DNA from: Purshia tridentata
Taxonomy: Eukaryota; Streptophyta; Magnoliopsida; Rosales; Rosaceae
Length of the DNA stretch: 64,000 bases
Assembly (NCBI GenBank): GCA_003254885.1
Contig: QANT01001121.1
Location: 35,010-99,009 of the forward strand
Reading direction: 5' to 3'
The position numbers and the translations under genes are program-made. Below the pieces are notes generated by a model that worked only from the letters and a program-made list of their open reading frames with translations, was not told the DNA's origin and did not search any database. Of the stretch, positions 50,623 through 62,869 are shown piece after piece (the stretch's first letter is position 1; every line of letters starts with the position of its first letter).

Positions 50623-53600
50623 ATGCCTGCCATCGCCAAACGCAACCTCTCTCCGATCGCCACTGCGACCAATTTTAACGAGATCATGGCCGTAAAATCC
50701 GACAAGAGCGCCGAGGCTGTCAGATCCAACGGCGATATCACTCCTCAGAAGCGGAAGCTCAGATCCGACGCGTCACCGATGCAGCGGAGCCCGATCTCTT
50801 CGCCGATGAAAGTTAAATCTCCTCGCCGATGCCTCAGTGCTTGTGCTAACAGTCGTGCAAATGTGAGCATTACTTGATTAATATTAATAATCCACGTAAT
50901 AATTGTGCTAGTTTAGTTAATCTAGCAATTCAATTTGTTGGAGAACTTAAATTTTGCTTAATCTCTAATTATCTATAGGGAATTGGGAGAGATTTCAGCG
51001 AAAAGCTTCAAGAATTTTGCAAATCAACGGTTAAACCGAAATGGAATCCCAGAGGTAAGCCTTGTTAAACAGAATAAATTAAATTTTGAGGAAAATGTGT
51101 TTGTTTGATCTGAAACTTTGCGAATTATATTGGTTGAATTTATAGATACTGAGCAAATGAGGGCGGTGAAGGAGGCAATGCACGTGTCGACAGTGCCGTC
51201 TACTGTCGCGTGCCGTGAAGCTGAGCAGAAGAGGGTTATGGATTTCTGCAAGGCATGCGTAGAGCATGAGAAGGCTGGGAGTTTATATGTCTGTGGGTGT
51301 CCGGGGACCGGAAAGTCGTTGTCCATGGAAAAAATTAAGCAGCTCCTGGTTGATTGGTCAAGAGAGGTGAGCTTATTGCTCTCAATAGTTTTATGTCTCA
51401 AACATGTTTGATTCATTTTCATGTCTTGAAAGGTCTTTAGCATTATGTTATTGTGTTTGTTTCATAGCATTATCACTGATTACTCTTAGTCATACAAGAC
51501 ACATGGGGAAATAACCTCTAAATTGTTCTTATTAACAGGCTGGATTACAGGAACCGGATGTGTTAGCTTTGAATTGTACTTCTCTGTCGAACACTTCTGA
51601 TATTTTCACCAAGGTAATGAAATTCAAAGCATATTCTGTAATTTCTATTGTTGATTGCAACCAAATGAGCAGATGTGCTTACCTCCGTTTTAACTTGGCA
51701 GATACTTGGTAAAATCCAACCACAAAAGAAAGCTAAAGGCACTATCAAACCACTGCAGCTTCTGCAGAACTTGTATTCTCAAAAGCCTCAGTCATCTAGT
51801 AGGAAGATGATGTAAGCAAATTATCTCCAATCTGCCGCAACCTATGCAATATTTGATGCCTACATAAACATACATTGCTTCTTGTATGTTTGTGGGGGGA
51901 AAACACAAAAAGTAGAGATGAGCAGGATTTTATAATATTGAATGGCTAGTTGATAGTCTTTACAATTTGGTTATGCTTAATTGGTTTCTGTTTTATCAGG
52001 CTGATAATAGCTGATGAGTTGGATTGTTTAATTACTAAAGACCGGGCAGTGCTTCATGATCTTTTCATGCTAACAACATACCCATTCTCGAGATGTATAC
52101 TCATAGGTATTAATTACAGTTAATATAAAGTCCATTTCAAGTTGTTAGTGTTAAATTTGTATGCTATGTATTGATATATGAAGTCCTCATGTTATATTTG
52201 CGTTTGCAGGAGTAGCAAATGCCATAGACCTAGCTGATCGTTTTCTTCCAAGACTTCAGTCATTAAATTGTAAGTTCAATAACCTGGTTTTTGCGCAATA
52301 AGAATTAAGCTGCTCTGCATTTGGGTGTAGTACTATGCACTTCCTGGTGCTTATAACAATTATGTTCTTGTTTTAGGCAAGCCTATGGTTATAACTTTTC
52401 GGACCTACACCAAGGAACAAATTCTCAGAATTCTTCAAGATAGACTAATTGTAAGTTTGTGCTCCTTTTTTATATATGTAGTGTTTTATATTTGATCGGC
52501 CCAATACTTCCTTGTTATTTAGTGTTACTTAGTAACAACTGTTGTTTTATGTTCTAACAGACACTACCTTACACCGTCTTTCAACCACAAGCATTGGAAC
52601 TTTGTGCCAGAGTGAGTTTTTTATGGTTTATTATATTTGTTAGGAGATCCTTGATGTATTTATTTGTTATCATTCTTTATATAAAGCATTTATATAGGCT
52701 GACTACTGACTGTATGAAAAATGGCAGAAAGTTGCTGCTGCATCCGGAGATATGAGAAGAGCTCTTTGTATTTGCAGGTTAGTTTGGTTGAATCACATGA
52801 TTAACTGTACAACAGGTGTCAGAATTTCTCTTTTGCATTTCAATTTGACAACTCTGGTTGATAAGAATAGACACTGCTAGTTATTGTAGATTGAACAATG
52901 TATCAGAAAATGTAAATATCTCATGAGTCATACATTATATCACCAAATGTCTCAATAAGTCTGGCAACTTTGATTGTATTTTTTAGGAGCCTTGTGTAGA
53001 GTTAGGAGCCTGACTCTTTCTAATTTTATCAGGAGTGCAATTGAGATGTTAGAAGCAGAGTTGAGAGAATCTTCTGATAACTTGAATTTGTCACCAGTCG
53101 TGAATGGATTCATTGAGCAAAAGACAGCTCCAGGTTCTGATGTTGTCAAAAAACAGGAGATTGATGTTGTAAGTGATTACCATTGACATCATAATTCTCT
53201 GTTCTAAACTTAAACTAACCTTCATGACTTTATTAGTAGTATATACATTTACATTTATTATTTTTTCACTTATGAGTTTTGGGGCTTGTGAAGGTGAGAA
53301 TAGATCATATGGCTGTTGCTTTGTCAAAGACATACAAATCACCGGTAGTGGATACCATACAATGTCTGCCGCAACATCAACAGGTAACCCTTTTGCTGGT
53401 AGCATACTAAACATGAATGTTCTGTTGCTTTTGAGGGATGTAGTTTTACTGCTGTTGTACCAAAGCTGTGGGGCTCAGAGTATTTCAATTTTTTACAATA
53501 GTTTCACTGGTTTCAAACTTTCAAGTCATAAACTGAACATAGACTGCACAATAAATTATTGGTCATGGGGTTAGTTTAGGCTGCAAGTAGCCGTTAAATT

Positions 53601-54268
53601 ACTGGCTGGTATCCCATTAGCTTTTATGTCATGTATTTTAAACTAATACTTTGTAAATTGTAGTCCAGTGTTACTAAATTTTCTCACCTATTTTGATCAC
53701 AGATTTTACTTTGCTCTGCTGTGAAGCTTTTCCGTGGGGGAAAGAAGGATTCAACTGTAGGAGAGGTGTGTTTCCTGGCCATTGTTTGACAATAAAAGAT
53801 AATGGAAGCATGTAAACATATGTTACTGGTATCTGAAGTTATTACACATTCAATGCAGCTAAATAAATCTTACATGGACATCTGCAAATCAGCACAGATT
53901 CCACCAGTTGGAATTTCAGAACTCTCAAGTATGTTCAGAGTGCTAAATGACCAGGTAAGAAAAGAAATTTAATTACAACAACATTCCTTGTTTACCAACA
54001 TGAGAAAGGGGAAATTCAGTAAGTTACTGAGGCATAATTCTAACTGCAGGGGCTCCTTAAAATGAGTGGTCACTTTCGTGAAGAAAAATTAAAAAGAGTG
54101 ACACTGAATGTAGATGAAGCAGACATCACTTTTGCATTGCAGGTGAGAACGCATATTTCTGAGCCTCTTGTAAGTATTTGCTTTTCATCTATGGTTTTCT
54201 GTTGTTTGTATTTACCTCTTTATGTTTGAACACAGGGAATTCGTTTCTTTCGGAACTGTCTTCAATGA
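50623..54268 (+). CDS. CDC6: CDC6 replication-licensing ATPase
   Basis: AAA+ ATPase that joins ORC at origins and loads MCM2-7 before S phase. Sixteen exons: 50623-50862, 50979-51054, 51146-51366, 51539-51613, 51702-51811, 52000-52106, 52210-52269, 52377-52450, 52561-52611, 52728-52777, 53033-53168, 53294-53383, 53703-53765, 53859-53954, 54050-54142, 54236-54268. Total 524 residues (Arabidopsis is of similar size), with frame kept throughout. The N-terminus has clustered minimal CDK sites (SP/TP), including TPQKRK and SPMKVKSPRR, as expected for cell-cycle control. Walker A is CGCPGTGKS (Lys162) and Walker B is IIADELD (Asp246-Glu247). Sensor-2 lies in SGDMRRAL. A winged-helix region ends with FFRNCLQ. 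E2F sites lie in the promoter. Confidence 0.96.
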
Positions 54269-55073
54269 TTCTGTTCAGAGAATATGGACTCCTGATTCTT
54301 CTTATGCTTGATGTTGGTTGCTCCCATTTTCCACCTGCTTCAAATTCAGATACAAGGTAGGAAACTTTGCCCAAGAATTCTGGATAAGCTCACTGAAATA
54401 TATCAAGGAGGGTGGTTGTCCAGCATAGCGTCCAATGTTGCCTTTGCCTGACATCTTACTTCGTAGATTCTTTAGAAAAATATGGTACAGGGAAAAAGGA
54501 AAGAAAATTTTAAATTTAGGTTATACACATAAGATGTAACTGTCAGTGCTGTTACTAAACACATAATTATTTTGATTTATTTTAAGTTTGAGATAAAATT
54601 ATGAAAACTACCTTTTTTTTTTAATTTATTAAAGGTTTTTATTTTTTAATGAGTTTTATATTTATAATCCTCATCAATCACACTTAATACAGCCAATAAT
54701 TTTTAGCAATTCCAAGAGCTTTCTTTTATTTTCATCATTGCGACGTGCGAGTGGATGTCAATGTACCCCCAATAAAAAGAAAATTAGAAAAAGATAAAGG
54801 ACTTCAACTACTTGCCAAGCGTTGGGACCCTTTGGTTCAACGAATCAATTAAGGGGAAAGAGCTTAAAGGCCAAACAAAACATTTTAAGATTCCATTTGA
54901 TTAATCTCATATAAAGTCATAAAATTATCAAATTCAAGGCTAATTGATAATTCCTTTTCACAAATTCTAAGCAGCCAGTCATGCCTATTATACAACTATA
55001 GTTTGGACCCTATAAAATATAAATTGTAGTTCCATATTGATCAACCGCACAAAAAAAAAATCTTAAGGGAGCC
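54269..55073. other. Intergenic DNA after CDC6
   Basis: CDC6 3'UTR followed by AT-rich DNA and the promoter of the small Cys-rich gene. No further gene. Confidence 0.5.
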
Positions 55074-55461
55074 ATGGAAAACAAAAATGGTATGAATACA
55101 GTTGCAATGAAATATTTGACGATGATTTTGGTTGCAGCTGTGCTTGTTATTGTAGAAGCCAGAGTGCATAGTCCTCCCTCTCCTTCTTCCTTTGCTTCTT
55201 CTTCCCTTCCTTCTCTCTCTGGGGTTTCAATTTCTCAGAAGAGAAGAACTCTTAACATGACTTGTTACAATGAATGCGAAGGAAGGTGCCTTGCAACAGA
55301 GTTGTGTAGGTCTTCTGAATATTATGATTGTGTTAAGTCATGTGTTAAGGACTGCAAGGTTTACTTGATTATAAACTCTCTTGATCAATACCCTCCAAAC
55401 TTTGGCAACCATTGCACTTTGGATTGTATAGGCTCAGGGATAGACATTATGAAATATAGTA

Positions 55462-55503
<42 letters not shown>

Positions 55504-55853
55504 CCTCCTTATTGCATCATGGATTTGGATGCACTGGCACATGCACATACACAGCTGGTCCTAGATTTCAGAGGTCCTGCGAAAATAAACATACATAACT
55601 GTAGTTCTTTTTTCATTTATTGAAAATTAACTATTGGGTTTAAATATTTCATAGGAGACATTGTGGAATCATTTTATCCATGATTTGATACTCCAAACAT
55701 TCTATTTTAAAGATTTTTCTTTATGCTTCTGCCGGTTTAGCTAAGCTAATTTGATCCAATTTTAAGAATCTTATGGTCACTCTTGATTTTGCAGTTCGGG
55801 TTGATATGGAAGAGCTTGCGGACACTTGCTTTCATAACTGCAAGAAGAATTAA
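55074..55853 (+). CDS. Small secreted Cys-rich protein, thionin-like
   Basis: Two exons, 55074-55458 and 55795-55853, give 147 residues; the junction falls in an Ile codon. The N-terminus has a hydrophobic core (LTMILVAAVLVIVEA) ending near residue 30, a likely signal peptide. A Ser/Pro-rich linker follows. The rest holds ten cysteines in pairs (CYNECEGRC, CVKSCVKDC, HCTLDC), with the last two (CFHNC) in exon 2. This spacing resembles plant thionin-like proteins of unknown or defence role, but I cannot name the family with certainty. If the intron is ignored, the frame reads into a (CT)n tract, giving a false Ser/Leu tail. A later Met (55092 or after) is a possible alternative start. Confidence 0.65.
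55465..55500. repeat. (CT)18 microsatellite beside a splice donor
   Basis: Eighteen CT units starting six bases into the intron of the Cys-rich protein gene. Likely length-polymorphic and a usable marker. Confidence 0.9.
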
Positions 55854-56400
55854 ATTAATTATGAGTTGATTTTCCTTTTCTTTTCTTTTTTTGGTAAAAA
55901 GGAGGGCTACAAGCCCAGAAAACACAAAAGACCAGCCAATTATGAGTTGATTTTCAATCTCATTGGATAATTAAAAAGCAAAAAGATACCTGCTGTAGAA
56001 TATTAAACAGAAGTTATGTCCATTTTAACTTTTTTTACTCAGCCAAAAAATAAAAATGTCACGTACGCTTCATAGCTGATTACATGTAATATGTTATGTA
56101 CTTGGTGAATTTTAAAAGCATGTTTTGCTCAAAATAATAATGAAGTTTGATCATTATAATTTACAGGGTCATGCACATGTTTTTTTTTATAAAAAATTTG
56201 TATTTGAAGATGGAATGGTAGATAATTCAAACTTAAAACCTGTCGAATATTGTAAAAAAAAAAGAATTCTAGCCCAAAAGTTATGGCATCTTTATTTGTG
56301 AATAGACATGATCGTTTGTATATTGGGCCCAACTCAAAACCCAAGTCTTAGACATAAAAAAGTCAAACGTCCGGGTCTTCACTCTCAGCCCACAGGACCA

Positions 56401-56652
56401 CCTGGTCCGTTTCAAAACACCTTCAGCTGACCAGACCGAAGATTTATACTTCAAGCAGTCGGTCTTTGCTCTGCCGTGGAAACCCTAGCCGTTAGCTCCC
56501 GTCAGCTGCCGTCAACTCTCGCATTACCTGGTCCGTTTCAAAACACCTTCAGCCGACCAGACAGAAGATTCATACTTCAAGCAGTCGGTCTTTGCTCTGC
56601 CATGGAAACCCTAGCCGTTAGCTCCCGTCAGCTGCCGTCAACTCTCGCATTA
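56401..56652 (+). repeat. 126-base tandem duplication across the ASA2 start codon
   Basis: Copy one is 56401-56526 and copy two is 56527-56652, differing at about four positions. Each covers the end of the 5'UTR plus the first codons of the protein. The start codon reads GTG in copy one (56476) and ATG in copy two (56602). The unit length is a multiple of three, so the copies are in frame. Confidence 0.92.
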
Positions 56653-59600
56653 CACTCAACGGTCTCGGTTAACTTCAACGGCAGAGTCTCGAGCTCTCTA
56701 GCTCTGCTTCGCTCCACCGCCCGTGTCCGTACACTGAGAGTCTCGGCCCTCTCATCTGCCTCAGTAGGTAAATTTGCTCGTTATCTTCCGAAAAATTAGG
56801 GTAAATATGGAGTAATTTAAGTTGATTTTGGGGTTATGTTTGGTTTCAGACAAAATGTAGCACATTAGGGGGACATGAATTTTTACTAGTCACAATTTGA
56901 GTATTTGTGTCTGTTTGGTATAGGAGAAAACGGGGGGGAAAGAAAATAAATTGAATTTCTGGGATTTTTAGTTAATGGTATTTTGAATTGCATTATAAAT
57001 ATAAATTTGGGTTCCATAAGCTGAACGATGATTTCAGTGGTTTTTGTTATAATTAGAATTCAGAATATATTTATTTTTTCCAGCATTTCTCAGAAACTTT
57101 GCTTTTTTATTTTATTTAACAAAGACCTAAATTTGGCTAAAACCCGGTGGTTTTCGTAGTTTTCCTGTTCAAATGGACCAATTTGTTCTGTTTGTATCAT
57201 GTGAGGTTTGATTGGTATGCTTCATTTCCTCCAGCCGAGCAATCAGAGAAGTTTTTAGAGGCTTCAAAGAAGGGGAATTTAATTCCTCTATATGAAAGCA
57301 TATTCTCTGATCACTTAACGCCTGTGCTTGCTTACCGGTGTCTGGTCAAGGAAGATGATAGAGATGCTCCGAGTTTTCTATTTGAGTCAGTTGAGCCAGG
57401 TTCCAACGAATCTAATGTTGTAAGCCCCTTCAGTCTGTCTCACATTTGTATTTGCTTGGATGTAACCTTAGACAATAGTAGATCATCTGTAAAATCTTAT
57501 GTGTAAATTTTTTGTTAGGGGCGATACAGTGTTATCGGAGCCCAACCATGTATTGAAATCGTAGCAAAAGAAAACATGGTTACCATTATGGACCATAGAG
57601 AAGGGTGTAGGAAAGAGGAGATTGTGGAGGATCCAATGACTGTTCCTCAGAGAATCATGGAAGGATGGACACCGCAACTTGTTGATGAACTTCCAGAAGC
57701 GTTTTGTGGTAAGTGAAGTTCACAGTACACATATCTCAAACCTCCCAGTTCAATATAAACCACCACTCCTTATATGGTGTTCAATAATGTTAGACTTGTG
57801 AACTGGTGGTGGATTTATTTCGAAAAAGAAGTCACAGTTTTGCTTTCTTTTTCCTCTTAGTTTGTGTCGAAGTTCTAGACTAGGTAGATAGAGTTGTTTG
57901 TTAGAAGTACTGCTCATTTTATTAAGCTGTAGATGTACTGTGTTGACACAAATGCTATATATTGTTTGTTGTTGTGGATTCTTGCAAAAGATTTCTTGGT
58001 CACAACATTGCAATAAATTAATCTTCGTATTATTGTCTAATTCAGTCCTAAAACAATGGAGGTTTTTGAAGTCATGAATTGGTGTTTAATAATATGCATT
58101 CTCTTCAACCAGGTGGGTGGGTGGGTTACTTCTCTTATGACACAGTGCGTTATGTGGAGAAGAAAAAGCTGCCATTTCCTAGTGCACCGCCAGATGACAG
58201 AAATCTTCCTGATCTTCATCTCGGCCTTTATGATGATGTCATAGTGTTCGATCATGTGGAGAAGGTACTTAGACCCATGACCAATTATTTGCCCTTAAAC
58301 AAGGAATACAACTTTTGGTTCGTCTAGCTTTGTGGTTTATATTGCTCGTCATTTTTTTGCAGGTCTCCTTTTCATTTTCAATATCTTGCTGTAAATTCCA
58401 TAAGAACTTGGAGAAGTAGCAACTTGCATGCTTTGGTTGGAAATTTTGATTTGAACAAATTGGATGCTATCTTTTGTGTATAACCAATTTAATTTTTTTG
58501 ACTATAGAAAGCACATGTAATTCACTGGGTGCAATTAGATCAATATTCTTCTGTTGAGGAGGCCTTCAAAGATGGAATAAATAGATTGGAAACTTTGGTA
58601 TCTAGAGTGCATGACATTATCACGTGAGTAATTCCTTTATTTCTTGTTTCTATTCTATTCTATTTTGTCGAGTGTTTCTATTTCTATCTTACATTGTATT
58701 TATCCCACCTTTTAAATACAAATTTATCCTCATGTAAAATTACTTAAAATGACAAATTCTTGCTGCATATGGCCTGGATGGCAATAGTGTTGTGCCACAA
58801 CCTGGGTTGGGAGCAAGGCCATAGCTCATGGGCATGGCGGTGAGCTATTACTGTCGTATTCTATGACCACCCACTAAAAAGTATTGAGTTTAGGGTATGG
58901 TGGTGAATGGGATGACTGATGAGCATGAAGTGTGGTGTGTGGTGAGTGGTGAGGATGGTGATTAGGGTTTCATACTTTTCATGACATTTTCTTTTGTAAT
59001 CTTAAGGTTGATGTGAGAATGTATGATTTTAAACTGTTCATTTCAGCTCGAGGGTGGAGGAAAAGATTAGTGTTCATACTTTTCATTACATTTTCCTTTT
59101 TACTCCAAAGGTTGATTTAAGAATGTATCAACTGTCAATTTCAGCCCAAGGCTGCCAGCAGGTTCATTAGAGTCACACACTCATATTTTTGGTCCAAAAT
59201 TGGAAGATTCTAGCATGACAAGGGATGAATACGAGGAGGCAGTTTTGAAAGCTAAAGAACACATCTTATCTGGGGATATATTTCAGATTGTACTAAGCCA
59301 GCGTTTCGAAAGGCGTACATTTGCAGACCCGTTCGAAATTTACCGAGCATTAAGGATAGTTAATCCAAGTCCGTATATGACTTATTTACAGGTTTGCCTC
59401 AAGTAAACCATTGTTTTTACTTTTCTTGTTCCTCTTGTAATTCTGAGATTTTATGAGTACATACATCCCATGATCAGGCCAGAGGCTGTATACTGGTTGC
59501 TTCAAGTCCAGAAATTCTTACACGTGTCAAGAAGGTAAGTACTTGAAATCTATATATTTTCCATACCCAAGTTTTTGCCTTATTCCATTAGTAGCTCTTA

Positions 59601-61206
59601 TTATGGTGCAGTGATATAAAAATTTGACCTTTGATAATTTCTACAAGATGAACTTCATATGATTTCTTTTTTCCCTTTGTTTTTCTACAATAATGCTATC
59701 ATTTTCTATAGCTATAACTTGCTTGGTTGAGCATGTCTTGTTTTTGTTAACAGAGAAAGATCACCAATCGACCTCTTGCCGGGACCGTTAGAAGAGGGAA
59801 AACACCTAAAGAAGATTTAATGATGGAAAAGCAGCTTTTGAATGATGAGAAGCAATGTGCAGAGCATATTATGCTTGTAGACTTAGGGAGGAATGATGTT
59901 GGGAAGGTTTGTACTCTTTTCTTTCTCCTATTTGTATATTTATTCATATTCTAATGTATGTTGAAATTTATCCTCCAAAGTGTAAAACTGCACATATATT
60001 ATAATTCCACGGTGGGAGACAACATTTCAATATGCTACCCATTGGTAGGTTTCAGCATTGGCTCAATAAGTTTACATGTGGTGGGTTGTCTCTTCATTCC
60101 TTAAGATACCACAATTTCTTATAAAATCTGCTATCATTGAGTAGTATTTTGTGTTATAGTCACGTTGTTAAAATTTGTTCATGCAGGTCTCAAAACCTGG
60201 TTCTGTCAAGGTTGAGAAGCTCATGAACATTGAACGTTATTCCCATGTCATGCACATAAGTTCTACGGTAAGTATCTCCTTTTGCAACACGCATAATAAG
60301 TGGCCTAAGCATCTATTGTGATTATCTAAGACATCCACATTAGTTTCATAATTGTTGCTCATGGATGTAATATCTAAAATTGTGGATATGAAGAATGTAC
60401 TCTTAGGCTATTTTCATCAGTGTTCTGTACTCAACAACCTAATGAATTTAGGGACAAACATTTACACTTGTCATTGCAGGTCACTGGAGAGTTACTTGAT
60501 CATTTAACTAGTTGGGATGTTCTACGGACTGCGTTGCCTGTTGGGACTGTCAGTGGAGCACCAAAGGTCCTCATCATGAGCCCTTTTAAACTTTTTGCTT
60601 TGCTTTGATGTTTTCAAAGTTTCTAATTAATAGGAGAATTATTCATGCATCTAGTCCAGAACTCACCTGAGTTGATTAACCAGTATAATCCTGCAAGTTC
60701 TAACCTTGGAGCTGTTGAAGAGGATTAACTTAATTAGTTAGGAACAGGCTTATCACAGCATTACTGGGTAATGTAGTTGGCAGATATATGGACAAGGATG
60801 TCAAGATTCCTAATTTATCTTAGATGAATTTGCTTATGATTCATTCTTGAATTTCCTCGTTATTAGCTCTGCTGTACTGCAGGTAAAGGCCATGGAGCTG
60901 ATTGATGAGCTGGAAAGGACTAGACGTGGTCCATACAGTGGTGGTTTTGGAGGAATATCGTTTTCTGGCGACATGGACATTGCCCTCGCTTTGAGAACTA
61001 TTATTTTCCCAACTAGCTTTCGGTATGATACAATGTTTTCATACAAGGACTTGCACAAGCGCCGAGAGTGGGTTGCTCATATCCAATCTGGAGCTGGAGT
61101 TGTGGCCGACAGTGATCCGGCTGATGAGCAGAGAGAGTGTGAGAACAAAGCTGCTGCTCTTGCGTGTGCTATTGATCTTGCAGAGTTCTCGTTTGTTGAT
61201 AAATAA
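56602..61206 (+). CDS. ASA2: Anthranilate synthase alpha subunit, plastid
   Basis: Converts chorismate and glutamine-derived ammonia to anthranilate, the first committed step of tryptophan synthesis; feedback-inhibited by Trp. Eleven exons: 56602-56767, 57235-57419, 57519-57708, 58113-58264, 58508-58623, 59145-59391, 59478-59534, 59754-59906, 60187-60267, 60480-60566, 60883-61206. Total 585 residues. The N-terminus is Ser/Arg-rich (transit peptide). The regulatory region carries [10 protein letters not shown], the plant form of the Trp-binding LLES motif. Chorismate-binding core: [55 protein letters not shown] and [13 protein letters not shown]. The start is ATG 56602; the duplicated upstream copy has GTG instead. 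The position beside CDC6 matches At2g29680/29690 from memory, hence ASA2 rather than ASA1. Confidence 0.96.
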
Positions 61207-61712
61207 ACAGAACAAGTTTTTATTCTCCTATACAATCTGTTTTCTCTCAGCAATTCCCATTTTCTCCTATTTTCTCGAGAGTTGAGTGGCATTTTTCTGG
61301 ATGAATGCTGAGTTTGATGAAGGAGAAAGATGAAATGTTAGCTAACTGTAAATTATGTTGGGGGTTAAAAGTTCAAAGATAAGGTAGTTTTGTCTTATAA
61401 GCCATGTTAGGCACGGTGATTTTCTTTTGGGTTCGAGCATATTAAGAATAATTTCATATTTCCTTTTATGAAAAACACTGGATAAACAGTGGCGATGTGA
61501 TCATTGATGTTGCTAAACGTTTTCTAATTGCAATAGAAATTCAAAAAGAAAGAAAGACAAACTTCGCCCAGCTCGGAACATGAAGAAAGCAATGATAAGC
61601 ACTGAAATACTCGAACCTCTTCATTCAGCATGTAGTTGATAATTCTTTTAATTGTGGGTATGATGAGTATATAACATACTAAAATTAAGCGTATTTGTTA
61701 TTCTAAAGGGGC
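61207..61712. other. Convergent 3' flanks of ASA2 and quinone reductase
   Basis: Holds both 3'UTRs; nothing else seen. Confidence 0.6.
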
Positions 61713-62869
61713 TCAACTTTTGAGCTTCTTTGCAATTTCAGCCACATATTTACCCTGGTAAAAGGCCTGTTGCAGTTCTAGCTCTGTTGGTTGACGAGTT
61801 CCATCTGTTGCATAAGTTCCAGAGCCGTAAGAAGAGCCACCCTTTACCTCATTCATTTCAAACATGCCACTTCCAAAGGTGTACCCAAGAGGGACAAATA
61901 TCATACCATGATGTGCCAACTGTGTTATTGCTGTTAATCTGCAAACAAATATAGACCATGGCAAAGAATCAAAATCAACAAGAAATCAAATAAGATGATG
62001 GAAACATAATGCTATTGTTTAATTAGAAGGGCATAATTATCCTCTTTTAGTGAAAATAACAAGGTAGAATCTGAGGCCTTCCCCAATCTTTAGCTCTTAG
62101 TGTTATATCACATTCACTCATTCAGCAAGGAAGGTTATGCAAGAAAAGTTGATGGAATCAACAATTGAACACAATTTTGAAGTGATATATAGATCAAAGG
62201 TTTCAGAGGAGAAGGGGAAACTCACGCAGTAAGCTCCTGCCCTCCCCCATGAAATCCAGTACTCCAGAAGATCCCAGCAGGTTTGCCAGCAAGTGCTTGG
62301 GTTTCCCATATCTCATAAGTGGCATCAAAGAAGGCCTTGAACTGTGCTGCCATCACACCGAAACGAGAAGGAAACCCGAAGATAAAACCATCAGCTTCCA
62401 CAAGTTGTTCTGGCCTTATTTCTGCCACATCATCTGCCTTGGGAGGGGCCTTCATCTTTTGCAGTATCACATTGGAAAGTGTCTCAGGTACCTGCTCCAT
62501 TCTAATCAAGTCAAACAAAGCTCAATTCAGAATATTCAAAAGGCCAATACCTTAAAAACATCCATCAATGTTAATAACCATATTCAATATCGAAGTCTCA
62601 AAAAGGTTACCTGCCAAAGTGTTGCTTCAACACCTTCAACTGCATTAACTCCTCGCTGTACTTCACGTGCCATAATCTCCACATGTCCATGTAAAGAGTA
62701 GTACCTTCAACGAGTAGTATCAACAACATCCAAAGTCAGTTGAGGGGTAGGAGTTTTATGAAACAGAGGTGTTTAATGGTTCAAATATACTCAAAATAAT
62801 ATATGTACGCAAGCAATTGAGAAAGAGGGATGAATATGCTTACACTATGTATATCTTGGTGGTAGCCAT
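61713..62869 (-). CDS. NAD(P)H:quinone oxidoreductase, FQR1/WrbA type
   Basis: FMN-dependent flavodoxin-fold enzyme that reduces quinones by two electrons. It is cytosolic or plasma-membrane associated, and related FQR1 is auxin-inducible. Four exons on the reverse strand: 62844-62869, 62611-62704, 62226-62491, 61713-61938. Total 203 residues, the family's normal length. The N-terminus reads [14 protein letters not shown] (FMN phosphate loop). [19 protein letters not shown] and the [12 protein letters not shown] motif are characteristic of WrbA, as is [14 protein letters not shown]. The first exon is only 26 bases, its donor chosen so that the Val codon is completed by exon 2. A 5'UTR exon probably lies near 63320-63400 (donor CAAG|GTACCT on this strand). 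Confidence 0.93.
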
